A stretch of 64,000 nucleotides of DNA, taken from the NCBI GenBank assembly GCA_902595595.1, contig CACJQX010000001.1:124001-188000 (forward strand), given 5' to 3'. A program made the translations under genes and the position numbers. This document shows, piece by piece, positions 18,327 through 26,717 of this stretch. The notes below the pieces were generated by a model. That model searched no databases. It was not told the DNA's origin and was given only the letters and a program-made list of their open reading frames with translations. Source of the stretch: an uncultured Pelagibacteraceae bacterium. Its GTDB lineage: Bacteria; Pseudomonadota; Alphaproteobacteria; Pelagibacterales; Pelagibacteraceae. Positions within the stretch are counted from its first letter, which is position 1. Every line of letters begins with the position of its first letter.

Positions 18327-20410
18327 TAGAGGACGTCTCTTTTGCCCACATGATTTGCCTTACTAACAACTCCATCTGCCTCCATCATGTCAATAATTCT
18401 TGCTGCTCTGTTGTATCCAATCTGTAGTTTTCTTTGTAAAAACGAAGTAGACGCCTTACCTTCAGATCTAATTATATCTAAAGCTTGTTCGTAAAGTTCA
18501 TCTTTTTCACCTTGACTTTGGCTATCACCAATTTCTTTCTCATCAGCAAAATTTAAAATTTCGTCAACGTAATCTGGTTCTGCTTGAGATCTTAAAGAAT
18601 TATTGATTTTTTCAATTTCACCATCAGATACAAACGGTGCATGAATTCTAACTATACGATTAGCTGAGGACATGTATAACATATCTCCTTTTCCTAACAA
18701 TTGTTCAGCTCCTTGTTCACCGAGAATTGTCCTACTATCTATTTTAGAGGTTACTTGGAAAGATATTCTTGTAGGAAAATTAGCTTTTATTGTACCCGTA
18801 ATAACATCTACGCTAGGTCTTTGGGTAGCCATTATAATATGAATTCCTGCTGCTCGTGCCATTTGTGATAGTTTTTGAATATAATTTTCAATTTCTTTAC
18901 CAGCAACTAGCATTAAGTCAGACATTTCATCAACAACGACTACAATATAAGGCATTGGTAGTTTATGTTTCGCATTGTAACCATCAATATTTCTGACACC
19001 TTCTTTTGTCATTAATCTATACCTACTTTCCATTTCTTTAACTACCCAGCCTAGTACAGAAGCTGCTTTTTTTGCTTCTGTTATCACTGGGCACAGTAAA
19101 TGTGGTATTCCCTCGTAAGTAGACAACTCCAACATCTTGGGATCAATTAAAATAAATTTACATTTATCAGGAGTATGTCGGTAAAGAAGTGATAAAATAA
19201 TCGTATTTATACATACTGATTTACCAGATCCCGTAGTTCCGGCTATCAGCAAATGCGGCATTGATGATAAATCACCAACTATTGGATTGCCTGATATACT
19301 TTTGCCAAGTGCGATTGGTAGTTTGATATCTCTTTTTTTAAAATCACTATTGTTTAAAATTTCACTTAAATAAACATTTTCTCTAGAATTATTTGGTAAC
19401 TCAATACCAATAGTATTGCTTCCAGGAATTGTAGATATTCTTGCAGACTCTGAGCTGGTATTCCTTGCTATATCATCTGATAAATTAATAATTTTTGAAA
19501 CTTTTACTCCAGCAGCAGGTTCAAATTCGTTTAGTGTTACAACAGGACCGTGACTTACTTTTTTAATTTTACCATTAACACCAAAATCTAATAAGATTTT
19601 TTCTAAAAATTCAGGATCATTATTTTCATTTTTTTCAGATCCCTCTCTTTCTTTTTTAGAAGGTGTTTTTAATAAATCTATACTTGGGAGTTTAAATTTA
19701 ATTTTGCTATCTTTTTTATTTTCAGCTTTTATAAAAGGTAAATCCTCTTGTATAAGATTTTTAATTTCATCTTGTGGTATATATTCACTTATTATTTCAC
19801 TTTTGTCAGTATAATTTTTTTCTTCTTTCTTTTTAAACAAATTTAAGAATTTTAAAATTAATTCATAAAATTTTACTGGATTAAAATTTATACTTTTTAA
19901 GAATAAGAATAAAATTAAAATAATTAAAAAATAGTAAGCTAATTTACTGTTTATGAGTAAAATTTGGTTTAAGTAAGTCTCGTTGAGAAAATTGCCAATA
20001 AAACCACCATTTCCATTTATATAAAATGTAAATGCATTGGAATAAAAATGAGTTAAAAAAAGTGATCCAAAAATACAATAAAGTACAGTAAAGAAAGTAT
20101 TTTCAATAATCAAAATAAATTCTTTACTTCTCAATAGATTAACACCAGTAATTATAAATGTTAAAGAAATCAGATAAGCAATCAATCCAACTGATTGAAA
20201 AAACAAGTCAGAAACAAAACTACCCTTAAAACCAAAAAAATTTTTTATTTCAGTATTATCTGGAAAAATAAAGTTCGGATCTTCAGGTGAGTAGGTAAGT
20301 AGTGCTACAAATAAAGCTAAACCTAAAAGCAGGATTAGCAATCCAGCAATCTCAGCTAATCGCCTACTTGTGAAATCAATGAATAAATTAGCTGTTTTTT
20401 TAATATCCAT
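18326..20410 (-). CDS. ftsK: DNA translocase FtsK
   Basis: Septum-anchored DNA pump that coordinates chromosome dimer resolution with division. The N-terminal 190 residues hold four to five membrane helices. A short hydrophilic linker follows, then the motor domain with Walker A GTTGSGKSVCIN near residue 390, DPKMLELSTYEGIPHLL, Walker B VVVVDEMSDLM and QRPSVDVITGTIKANFPTRI. The C-terminal gamma winged helix (residues about 630-694, STSFLQRKLQIGYNRAARIID) would read KOPS sites. At 694 aa it is a compact FtsK with a reduced linker. Confidence 0.96.
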   Translation of the reverse strand: MDIKKTANLFIDFTSRRLAEIAGLLILLLGLALFVALLTYSPEDPNFIFPDNTEIKNFFGFKGSFVSDLFFQSVGLIAYLISLTFIITGVNLLRSKEFILIIENTFFTVLYCIFGSLFLTHFYSNAFTFYINGNGGFIGNFLNETYLNQILLINSKLAYYFLIILILFLFLKSINFNPVKFYELILKFLNLFKKKEEKNYTDKSEIISEYIPQDEIKNLIQEDLPFIKAENKKDSKIKFKLPSIDLLKTPSKKEREGSEKNENNDPEFLEKILLDFGVNGKIKKVSHGPVVTLNEFEPAAGVKVSKIINLSDDIARNTSSESARISTIPGSNTIGIELPNNSRENVYLSEILNNSDFKKRDIKLPIALGKSISGNPIVGDLSSMPHLLIAGTTGSGKSVCINTIILSLLYRHTPDKCKFILIDPKMLELSTYEGIPHLLCPVITEAKKAASVLGWVVKEMESRYRLMTKEGVRNIDGYNAKHKLPMPYIVVVVDEMSDLMLVAGKEIENYIQKLSQMARAAGIHIIMATQRPSVDVITGTIKANFPTRISFQVTSKIDSRTILGEQGAEQLLGKGDMLYMSSANRIVRIHAPFVSDGEIEKINNSLRSQAEPDYVDEILNFADEKEIGDSQSQGEKDELYEQALDIIRSEGKASTSFLQRKLQIGYNRAARIIDMMEADGVVSKANHVGKRDVL

Positions 20411-20472
20411 ATATATGAATCAATTATACCACTTTGTATCATCTAATTTTTGTTGTTAAAATTAAAAATAAT

Positions 20473-21546
20473 ATGAGAGTTTGTATTCTTGGCAATGGTT
20501 TATCGAGCTTAACTTTAGCAAAATCTTTAGTTAATCAAAAAATTTTTGTAGATGTTTTATATCCTAAAAAAAAATCTTTAGTAAATAAAACTCGTACAAT
20601 CGGTATTTCCAAAAGTAATGTAGAATTTTATAATGAAAAAATAATTAATATTGAAAAAATTATTTACAAATTAAACAAAATAGAAATATATAGTGATAAT
20701 TTAGAAAAACAAAAGTTAATTAATTTTGGAAACAATAAAGATCATTTATTTTCAATTGTCAAAAATCATAAACTTCAAGAAATTTTAGAAAAAAATTTAT
20801 TTTTAAGTAAGTATTTTAGAAAAATTAATCATAAAAAAAAATTAAATTTTATCAAGGATTATGATTTAGTTTTTAATACTGATTACAATAACTCAATTAC
20901 AAAAAAATATTTTAATAAAAAAATTGAAAAGAAGTACAATAGTGTTGCTTATACTACAATTTTAGAACATGAAAGGATTTCTAACAATGTTGCTGTACAA
21001 ATATTTACAAAAAATGGTCCTTTAGCTTTTTTGCCTATTTCAGATTATGAAACATCAATCGTTTATTCTATTAACAATCATTTGAAAGGTGAGAAAGAAG
21101 TAAATAATTTAATTAATACTTATAATTCTAAATACACTTTAAAAAAAATAAATAAAATAAATTCTTATGAGCTGCATGGGTTAAGTTTGAGATCGTATTT
21201 TCATAAAAATATTTTGGCATTTGGAGATTTGCTCCACAGAATTCATCCTCTTGCAGGACAAGGTTTTAATATGACAATAAGGGATATAAAAATTTTAAAT
21301 GATATTATTCAAAAAAAAATTGATCTTGGTTTACCTTTAGACTCAACACTAAACACAGAATTTGAAAATAATCAAAAACATAAAAATTATATATTTTCTA
21401 CAGGTATTGATTTAATTCATGAATTTTTTAATTTTGAGAGAAAGACTAAAAATGATTTTTTAAGTAAATCAATTAAATATTTTAATAAAAGTTCTTCTAT
21501 TAATAAAATTTTTACAAAAATTGCTGATAAAGGTCTTTTATTTTAA
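20473..21546 (+). CDS. UbiH/UbiF-family FAD-dependent hydroxylase
   Basis: Probable ubiquinone-ring hydroxylase. The FAD dinucleotide-binding motif lies at the N-terminus (CILGNGLSSLTLAKSL), and the second FAD motif, ILAFGDLLHRIHPLAGQGFNMTIRDIK, is the clear signature of UbiH-type monooxygenases. I start at the ATG at 20473, which puts the Rossmann motif at residue 4; an upstream ATG would add 13 unlikely residues. The 357-aa protein is shorter and more divergent than typical UbiH (about 390-400 aa), so the hydroxylated position is not assigned. Confidence 0.82.
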   Translation: MRVCILGNGLSSLTLAKSLVNQKIFVDVLYPKKKSLVNKTRTIGISKSNVEFYNEKIINIEKIIYKLNKIEIYSDNLEKQKLINFGNNKDHLFSIVKNHKLQEILEKNLFLSKYFRKINHKKKLNFIKDYDLVFNTDYNNSITKKYFNKKIEKKYNSVAYTTILEHERISNNVAVQIFTKNGPLAFLPISDYETSIVYSINNHLKGEKEVNNLINTYNSKYTLKKINKINSYELHGLSLRSYFHKNILAFGDLLHRIHPLAGQGFNMTIRDIKILNDIIQKKIDLGLPLDSTLNTEFENNQKHKNYIFSTGIDLIHEFFNFERKTKNDFLSKSIKYFNKSSSINKIFTKIADKGLLF

Positions 21547-21553
21547 TTAGGTT

Positions 21554-22192
21554 CTATTGCAGTGTAGTATTTTCGTAATTATCAAAAACATAAGTTTTTA
21601 GAATTTCTGCAATTTTGTTTTTTCTGATTTCTAAGTTTTTAGCTTCAAGTAAAATTTGTTTTTCTTCAATTGAAAATGGTGATGCCATAGCTAAAGCATT
21701 AATGGTTTCACTTAAACTTTGTTTTTCTAATGCTTTCCAATTGATAATAAAGCCTTTTTTTTCAAATAAAGATTTTAAATCTTTGAAAATTAGCTCAAGG
21801 TCAGAAAAATTTAATTTTTCTTTTTCATCAGTTAAATCGTCTAAATAATCATTGTAGTTAACTTCTACATTCCTATATTTTTTATCAGTATTTATCTCAT
21901 TTAAAATTTGAAATCTAATTTTTCCTTTTAATTCAATTAGATAACGACCATCTTCAGTTTCTTTAAAACTTATTATTTTTCCAAGACAACCAACGTCATA
22001 TAATTTAGGTATAGCATTTTCATATTTAGAATTTTTTGGTTGGATCATTCCGATTAATTTATCAGACTTCATACTATCATTGACCATATCAAGGTATCGT
22101 GGTTCAAAGATATTTAGAGGTACTGCGGTGTTAGGAAATAGTATAAAATTACTAAGTGGAAACACAGGAATTATTTCAGGAAAAGTATTCAT
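21554..22192 (-). CDS. LON substrate-binding domain protein
   Basis: A 212-aa protein that consists only of the N-terminal substrate-binding domain of Lon protease (IPVFPLSNFILFPNTAVPLNIFEPRYLDMV, then GCLGKIISFKETEDGRYLIELKGKIRF). There is no AAA+ or protease domain. Such stand-alone proteins are widespread in alphaproteobacteria; their function is not established, though a role in protein quality control is often suggested. It converges on the UbiH-type gene. Confidence 0.9.
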   Translation of the reverse strand: MNTFPEIIPVFPLSNFILFPNTAVPLNIFEPRYLDMVNDSMKSDKLIGMIQPKNSKYENAIPKLYDVGCLGKIISFKETEDGRYLIELKGKIRFQILNEINTDKKYRNVEVNYNDYLDDLTDEKEKLNFSDLELIFKDLKSLFEKKGFIINWKALEKQSLSETINALAMASPFSIEEKQILLEAKNLEIRKNKIAEILKTYVFDNYENTTLQ

Positions 22193-22228
22193 TGTTTTAT
22201 TTATAATATATTATTAAAAAAAATTTAA

Positions 22229-23077
22229 ATGATATTTTGGATTGCCTCATATCCTAAAAGTGGAAATACTTGGTTAAGATCCTTGTTGTCATCATATTAT
22301 TATTCAAAGGATGGTTTTTTTAATCAAAGTTTACTCGAGAATATTGGCCAATTCCCTGAAAAAAGACATTTTGTTAATTTTAATTATAACCCAAAGGTAA
22401 TTATCGATACATCAAGATACTGGATTAGTGCACAAGAAAAAATAAATATGGATAAAAAGTTAAAATTTTTTAAAACACATAACGTTTTAGGATCTATTAA
22501 TAGCAACAACTTCACAAATTCAAAAAATTCTGTAGGAGGAATTTATGTAGTTCGTGATCCAAGAAATGTACTTACATCAATACAAAATCATTATGAATTT
22601 GATAAAGACGAAGCATTAAAATTTATGTTAGATGAAAAAAAATTCATACATGATTTGCATGTTCAAAATGATTATAGTAACTTTCAATTTATAAGTTCTT
22701 GGGAAAAACATTATCAATCTTGGACTCAACAACAAAATTTTCCAATCAAAATAATAAAATATGAAGATTTAAATAATAAAACCTATAAAACATTTAAAGA
22801 AATCGTACAGTTTGTAGATAATATTATTAATAGCACAAAAAAATTTGATGCTTTAAAAGCAAAAAATGCAGTTCAATCAACAACATTTTCTAAAATGAAG
22901 CAAATAGAAAAAACTGATGGTTTTTTTGAGTCTGTTTTTTCTAAAAAAAAAACTAAAAAAATACCATTTTTTCATTTAGGACCCCAAAATGATTGGAAAA
23001 AATTGTTTTCTAAAGATTACCAAAAAAAACTTAACTTAATATTTAAAAAAAATCTTATTGAACTTAACTACATTTAA
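22229..23077 (+). CDS. Sulfotransferase (PAPS-dependent)
   Basis: Likely transfers sulfate from PAPS to a hydroxyl or amine. The 5'-phosphosulfate-binding loop YPKSGNTW lies at residues 8-15, and the 3'-phosphate motif VVRDPRNVLTSI begins near residue 107. IKYEDLNNKTYKTFKEIVQF and a late LGPQNDWKKLFSKD segment (RKGxxGDWK-like) complete the family pattern. The length of 282 aa fits. It has no signal peptide. The acceptor is unknown; the convergent membrane glycosyltransferase hints at glycan or lipid sulfation. Confidence 0.88.
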   Translation: MIFWIASYPKSGNTWLRSLLSSYYYSKDGFFNQSLLENIGQFPEKRHFVNFNYNPKVIIDTSRYWISAQEKINMDKKLKFFKTHNVLGSINSNNFTNSKNSVGGIYVVRDPRNVLTSIQNHYEFDKDEALKFMLDEKKFIHDLHVQNDYSNFQFISSWEKHYQSWTQQQNFPIKIIKYEDLNNKTYKTFKEIVQFVDNIINSTKKFDALKAKNAVQSTTFSKMKQIEKTDGFFESVFSKKKTKKIPFFHLGPQNDWKKLFSKDYQKKLNLIFKKNLIELNYI

Positions 23078-23086
23078 TTATTCAAT

Positions 23087-24688
23087 TTAATCTAGTTTTC
23101 TTAACACGGAGAGTATTAATCCGCCTCTTTCTGTTAAGATAACATCTTCACCTTTAAATTTTTCAAAACAAGTTCTTTTATCATTTTTGGTGAATGATGC
23201 TCTATTTGTCATTATTACGTAATTAGCATTATTTGGACTAAATATATTCATTACTCCGTATTTTTTGTTAAGAAGTAAAAGAAGAGCTCTTGGGTTACCG
23301 CCACAGTAAGATATTTTCATATTTTGAATTTCATTTTTAGTAAATTTTTTTTCCATATTATTTACTGTTTCTTTGAAAGAAGTGGCCCAGTAATCATTCT
23401 CAAATTTATTGTTTGCGTTTTTTAATTTGATAAATGAATAGTTTACATAGGAATATTGATATGGATTTAAAATAAAAAATCTTGTTATAGATAAAAATAA
23501 TAATATCACTACTAATGAGAGTATAATTTTGGACTTAAAACTATTTTTAAAGTTAGAATATAAAAAGACAAATGACAAAGATGCCATAATACACAGTAAT
23601 GGAATTAGAAATAAAAAAAGTCTTATATTATCATAAATATTAACTTTTAAAATAATTGCTAAGAAAATTGGAAATAAAATAATTATATTTAGTATTATAA
23701 ATTTAACTTTAATTTTTTCTCCAAATAAATTTGCAAATTGTTTCTCTTTAAAAATTATCAAGTAGCTAAATATTATTAATATAGTTAGGTAAATTGGCAT
23801 TCTATAAGAAAGGAAATAAAAAAAATATAGTTTTGGTGTTTTATTTACTTCATACAGCGATCCATTTATAAGACCATAATGAGGAACAAAGTTCCAACTT
23901 AATGAATTAATCAATGTTTCTATTAATACATCAAAGCCTCCAGTTAAAATTTGTGGCCATGTGGCAGATGTTAAAAAAAATACAACAGATATTAACAAAA
24001 AAATATCAATAAAAATTTTTGGTAATTTTCTCTGAAAAAGGTAATAATTATTTATAATGTAATATATTGATATTATAAAAACTGGTAAACATATTGCTGG
24101 AAACGAAATACGAATACCACAGCCAATTCCTAAAAATAAAGATAAGAATAATAAGTTTTTAAATTTATCTTTTTTTTCAAAAAGATATTTAGATAAAAAA
24201 TATAAAAACCATATAAAAGCAAAAAAAATAATATTATCTTTTGGATTCATAGACATATGACCAAAATAAAAAGGATTAATAAAAGCAAATATTGTTGAGA
24301 TTGATGCAATCAATTTGTTAAAGTGTAAATTGCAGAATTTATATAAACCAATCAATCCTAAGATACTAAAGAAGAAATTAATTAGATGTCTTATTTCTAT
24401 AAAGTATTTCTCAAAAAAAATATTATCAATTTTCTGTATTACCCACCCAATAAGATAAGTAAAAGTATCATATATACCAGGATAGTTATTTGAAGCTGTC
24501 TCTGCTTGGTTAAAATTTGTTTTTTCAAAAAAAAATAAGCTTAATATAAAATCAAACCTTGCTTTACCAATTTTATAATGTGATAATTCGTCCCAAGACA
24601 ACCCAATTTTAACTGCATTGTATATTCCAGTTAAAAATAAACTTATTATTATAAAAATATAAATAAATTTTATTTTTTTTTGAAACAT
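23087..24688 (-). CDS. Membrane glycosyltransferase, GT-C/GT39-like
   Basis: A 533-aa integral membrane protein with about 10-12 hydrophobic helices. The first periplasmic loop contains GLSWDELSHY, an acidic Asp-Glu motif expected of GT-C enzymes that use lipid-linked sugars. The C-terminal 90 residues form a soluble domain (ISYCGGNPRALLLLLNKKYG). I start at the ATG at 24688, since a longer frame would extend into the tRNA-Gly gene. The substrate is unknown; it is probably envelope glycan or lipid glycosylation. Confidence 0.72.
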   Translation of the reverse strand: MFQKKIKFIYIFIIISLFLTGIYNAVKIGLSWDELSHYKIGKARFDFILSLFFFEKTNFNQAETASNNYPGIYDTFTYLIGWVIQKIDNIFFEKYFIEIRHLINFFFSILGLIGLYKFCNLHFNKLIASISTIFAFINPFYFGHMSMNPKDNIIFFAFIWFLYFLSKYLFEKKDKFKNLLFLSLFLGIGCGIRISFPAICLPVFIISIYYIINNYYLFQRKLPKIFIDIFLLISVVFFLTSATWPQILTGGFDVLIETLINSLSWNFVPHYGLINGSLYEVNKTPKLYFFYFLSYRMPIYLTILIIFSYLIIFKEKQFANLFGEKIKVKFIILNIIILFPIFLAIILKVNIYDNIRLFLFLIPLLCIMASLSFVFLYSNFKNSFKSKIILSLVVILLFLSITRFFILNPYQYSYVNYSFIKLKNANNKFENDYWATSFKETVNNMEKKFTKNEIQNMKISYCGGNPRALLLLLNKKYGVMNIFSPNNANYVIMTNRASFTKNDKRTCFEKFKGEDVILTERGGLILSVLRKLD

Positions 24689-24720
24689 TATTTGAAAACA
24701 AAGTTCATATTTTAATTTAC

Positions 24721-24748
24721 TTGCATTTATATATTGCCAACTTATAAT
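24721..24748 (+). promoter_or_regulatory. Sigma-70-type promoter for tRNA-Gly
   Basis: TTGCAT at 24721-24726 and a perfect TATAAT at 24743-24748 are separated by 16 bases, and the tRNA begins 13 bases further on. This is among the best consensus-like promoters seen in the window. Confidence 0.5.
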
Positions 24749-24761
24749 TACTATCAAATAA

Positions 24762-24836
24762 GCGGGCATAGCTCAGTGGTAGAGCGTCTCGTTGCCAACG
24801 AGAAGGTCGAGGGTTCGACCCCCTTTGCCCGCTCCA
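24762..24836 (+). tRNA. tRNA-Gly (anticodon GCC)
   Basis: The cloverleaf can be drawn by eye. The acceptor GCGGGCA pairs with TGCCCGC, and the D-arm AGCTCAGTGGTAGAGC is standard. The anticodon stem TCTCG/CGAGA encloses loop TTGCCAA, anticodon GCC at 24794-24796. The T-arm is GAGGGTTCGACCCCC-like, and CCA is encoded at the 3' end (24834-24836). The length is 75 nt. It decodes GGC and GGU. Confidence 0.97.
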
Positions 24837-24844
24837 AAAATTTT

Positions 24845-25189
24845 ATGAGTGATTTAGCAAATAAAAAGTGTGTACCTTGTGAAGGAAATATTCCTCCATT
24901 TGATGTTGACGAAATACACCAATATCTAAAAAAAGTTGATGGTTGGGAAGTTTTAGAGGATAAAATTGATGGTTTTCATTTAATAAAAAGTTTTAAATTT
25001 GATAACTTTTTAAAAAGTCAGGAATTTGTAAATAAAGTTGGAGAAATAGCTGAGTCTGAAGGTCATCACCCTGATCTATGGTTTGGATGGGGTTATGCTA
25101 GAATTAAAATATTCACACATGCAATTAAAGGTCTAGCAGAAAGTGATTTTATTCTTGCTGCAAAAATAGATCAAATTTCTAATGTCTAA
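24845..25189 (+). CDS. phhB: 4a-hydroxytetrahydrobiopterin dehydratase (pterin carbinolamine dehydratase)
   Basis: Dehydrates 4a-carbinolamine pterins; in bacteria it often recycles the cofactor of phenylalanine hydroxylase or acts on related pterins. The 114-aa protein shows the family core LIKSFKFDNFLKSQEFVNKVGEIAESEGHHPD (catalytic His-His) and WFGWGYARIKIFTHAIKGLAESDFILAAKID. The ATG at 24845, just after the tRNA, gives the standard length. The 3' end overlaps the purH end by 11 bases in convergent orientation. Confidence 0.92.
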   Translation: MSDLANKKCVPCEGNIPPFDVDEIHQYLKKVDGWEVLEDKIDGFHLIKSFKFDNFLKSQEFVNKVGEIAESEGHHPDLWFGWGYARIKIFTHAIKGLAESDFILAAKIDQISNV

Positions 25190-26717
25190 AGTGTCTTGTC
25201 TTTGAAAAAAGAAGCACTGTGCCAGTTTCATTTGCAAAGTTAATTATTTCTCTATCTCTAATTGACCCAGAGGGCTGAATTACTGCTCTAACACCGGATT
25301 GGACTAATTTTTCAATACCATCTACAAAAGGAAAGAATGCATCAGAGGCTGCAACCAAATTATCATTCTGAAGATTAAATTTTTTCATTTTGTTAATTGC
25401 TATTTGACAACTATCTAATCTGCTTGGTTGACCAGAACCAATACCAACAGTAGTTTCATCAGATGCTAACACTATTGCATTTGATTTAACATATCTGCAA
25501 ACATTGAAAGCAAAAAGAAGATCTTTAAGTTGTTGTGTTGTTGGTTTTCGTTTTGAAACAATTTTAAAATTTTTTGTTGAAAATAAATTTAAATCCTCTG
25601 ATTGTATCATTATATTTTGGTTAAATGATACAAATTTAAGAAGTTCTTCTGATGTATAATTTGTTCCGTCAATTAATCGTAAGTTTTTTTTATCTTTTAA
25701 TATTTTGATAGCACTGCTTTCAAATCCATTTGCGATAATTACCTCTAAAAATAATTTATTTAGTTCTAAAGCTAAATTTTTAGTAATTTTAAAATTACAA
25801 GACACTATTCCACCAAAAGCACTTATGGGATCACAAGAAAGAGCGGATTTATAACTCTCTAAATGACCATTTTTAATAGAAACTCCACATGGATTTGCAT
25901 GTTTAACTATGACTGTTCCTTTACCCTTTGGTAAAGATCTTGAAATAGTTAGAGCACTAAATATGTCATTATAATTGTTGTAACTTAGTTGTTTTCCATG
26001 AATTTGTTTTAAATTTGTATTTGAACTAGTTGAATAGATTGCACTTTGTTGATGAGGATTTTCTCCGTATCTAAGTTTTTCTGTAAGATTTCCATGCAAA
26101 ACTTTTTTCTTAGGAAAAATAGTATTTGTAATTTTATTAAAATAATCTGAAATAACGGAGTCATAATAAGCTGTTTCAGTAAAAGCTATTCTTGACAGCT
26201 TCTCCCTAAAACTTAAGGAAGTAGATCCTTTGAATTTTTTTAATTCTTCAATTAAATCCTCATACTGGTCTGAAGAAGTTATTACAGTCACATCATTATA
26301 GTTTTTAGCTGCAGACCTAACCATTGTAGGACCACCTACATCAATATTTTCTATAATTTTTTTATGGTCTTTTGTTTTTTTAAGAGTGTTCTCAAATGGA
26401 TAAAAATTAACTATGACTAAATCAATATTCTCAAAACCATTATCTTTTAGATCTTTTAAGTGAGATTTTTTCTCTCTCTTATTTAAAATTCCTGCATGGA
26501 TTTTTGGATGAAGAGTTTTTACTCTACCCTCTAAAATTTCCGGGGAATTTGTAAAATCAGACACTTCTAAACAATTAAATTTTAATCTTTTAATTTCTTT
26601 ATAAGTACCACCCGAGCTAATTATTTTAATTTTGTTTTTTTTTAAAATATTTAATAATGGTTTTAAGTTTTTTTTATCATATACAGAAATGAGAGCTGTT
26701 TTGATTTTTTTCTTCAT
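25179..26717 (-). CDS. purH: Bifunctional AICAR formyltransferase/IMP cyclohydrolase
   Basis: Performs the last two steps of IMP synthesis. The N-terminal MGS-like cyclohydrolase domain (ALISVYDKKNL, ISSGGTYKEI, EGRVKTLHPKIHAGIL) occupies about residues 1-200. The transformylase domain follows with LRYGENPHQQ, the catalytic KHANPCGVS and AFGGIVS motifs, and SDAFFPFVDGIEKL. The length of 512 aa is normal. Its start abuts the upstream heparinase-like gene, an order also seen in other alphaproteobacteria. Confidence 0.97.
   Translation of the reverse strand: MKKKIKTALISVYDKKNLKPLLNILKKNKIKIISSGGTYKEIKRLKFNCLEVSDFTNSPEILEGRVKTLHPKIHAGILNKREKKSHLKDLKDNGFENIDLVIVNFYPFENTLKKTKDHKKIIENIDVGGPTMVRSAAKNYNDVTVITSSDQYEDLIEELKKFKGSTSLSFREKLSRIAFTETAYYDSVISDYFNKITNTIFPKKKVLHGNLTEKLRYGENPHQQSAIYSTSSNTNLKQIHGKQLSYNNYNDIFSALTISRSLPKGKGTVIVKHANPCGVSIKNGHLESYKSALSCDPISAFGGIVSCNFKITKNLALELNKLFLEVIIANGFESSAIKILKDKKNLRLIDGTNYTSEELLKFVSFNQNIMIQSEDLNLFSTKNFKIVSKRKPTTQQLKDLLFAFNVCRYVKSNAIVLASDETTVGIGSGQPSRLDSCQIAINKMKKFNLQNDNLVAASDAFFPFVDGIEKLVQSGVRAVIQPSGSIRDREIINFANETGTVLLFSKTRHFRH

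Noticed and set aside
24734..24844. N-terminal extension of the pterin dehydratase through the tRNA
   Set aside because: The extension is a translation of tRNA-Gly; the ATG at 24845 gives the normal protein length.
22193..25189. Integrated genomic island at tRNA-Gly
   Set aside because: No integrase, no visible duplication of the tRNA 3' end, and base composition matches the surroundings.
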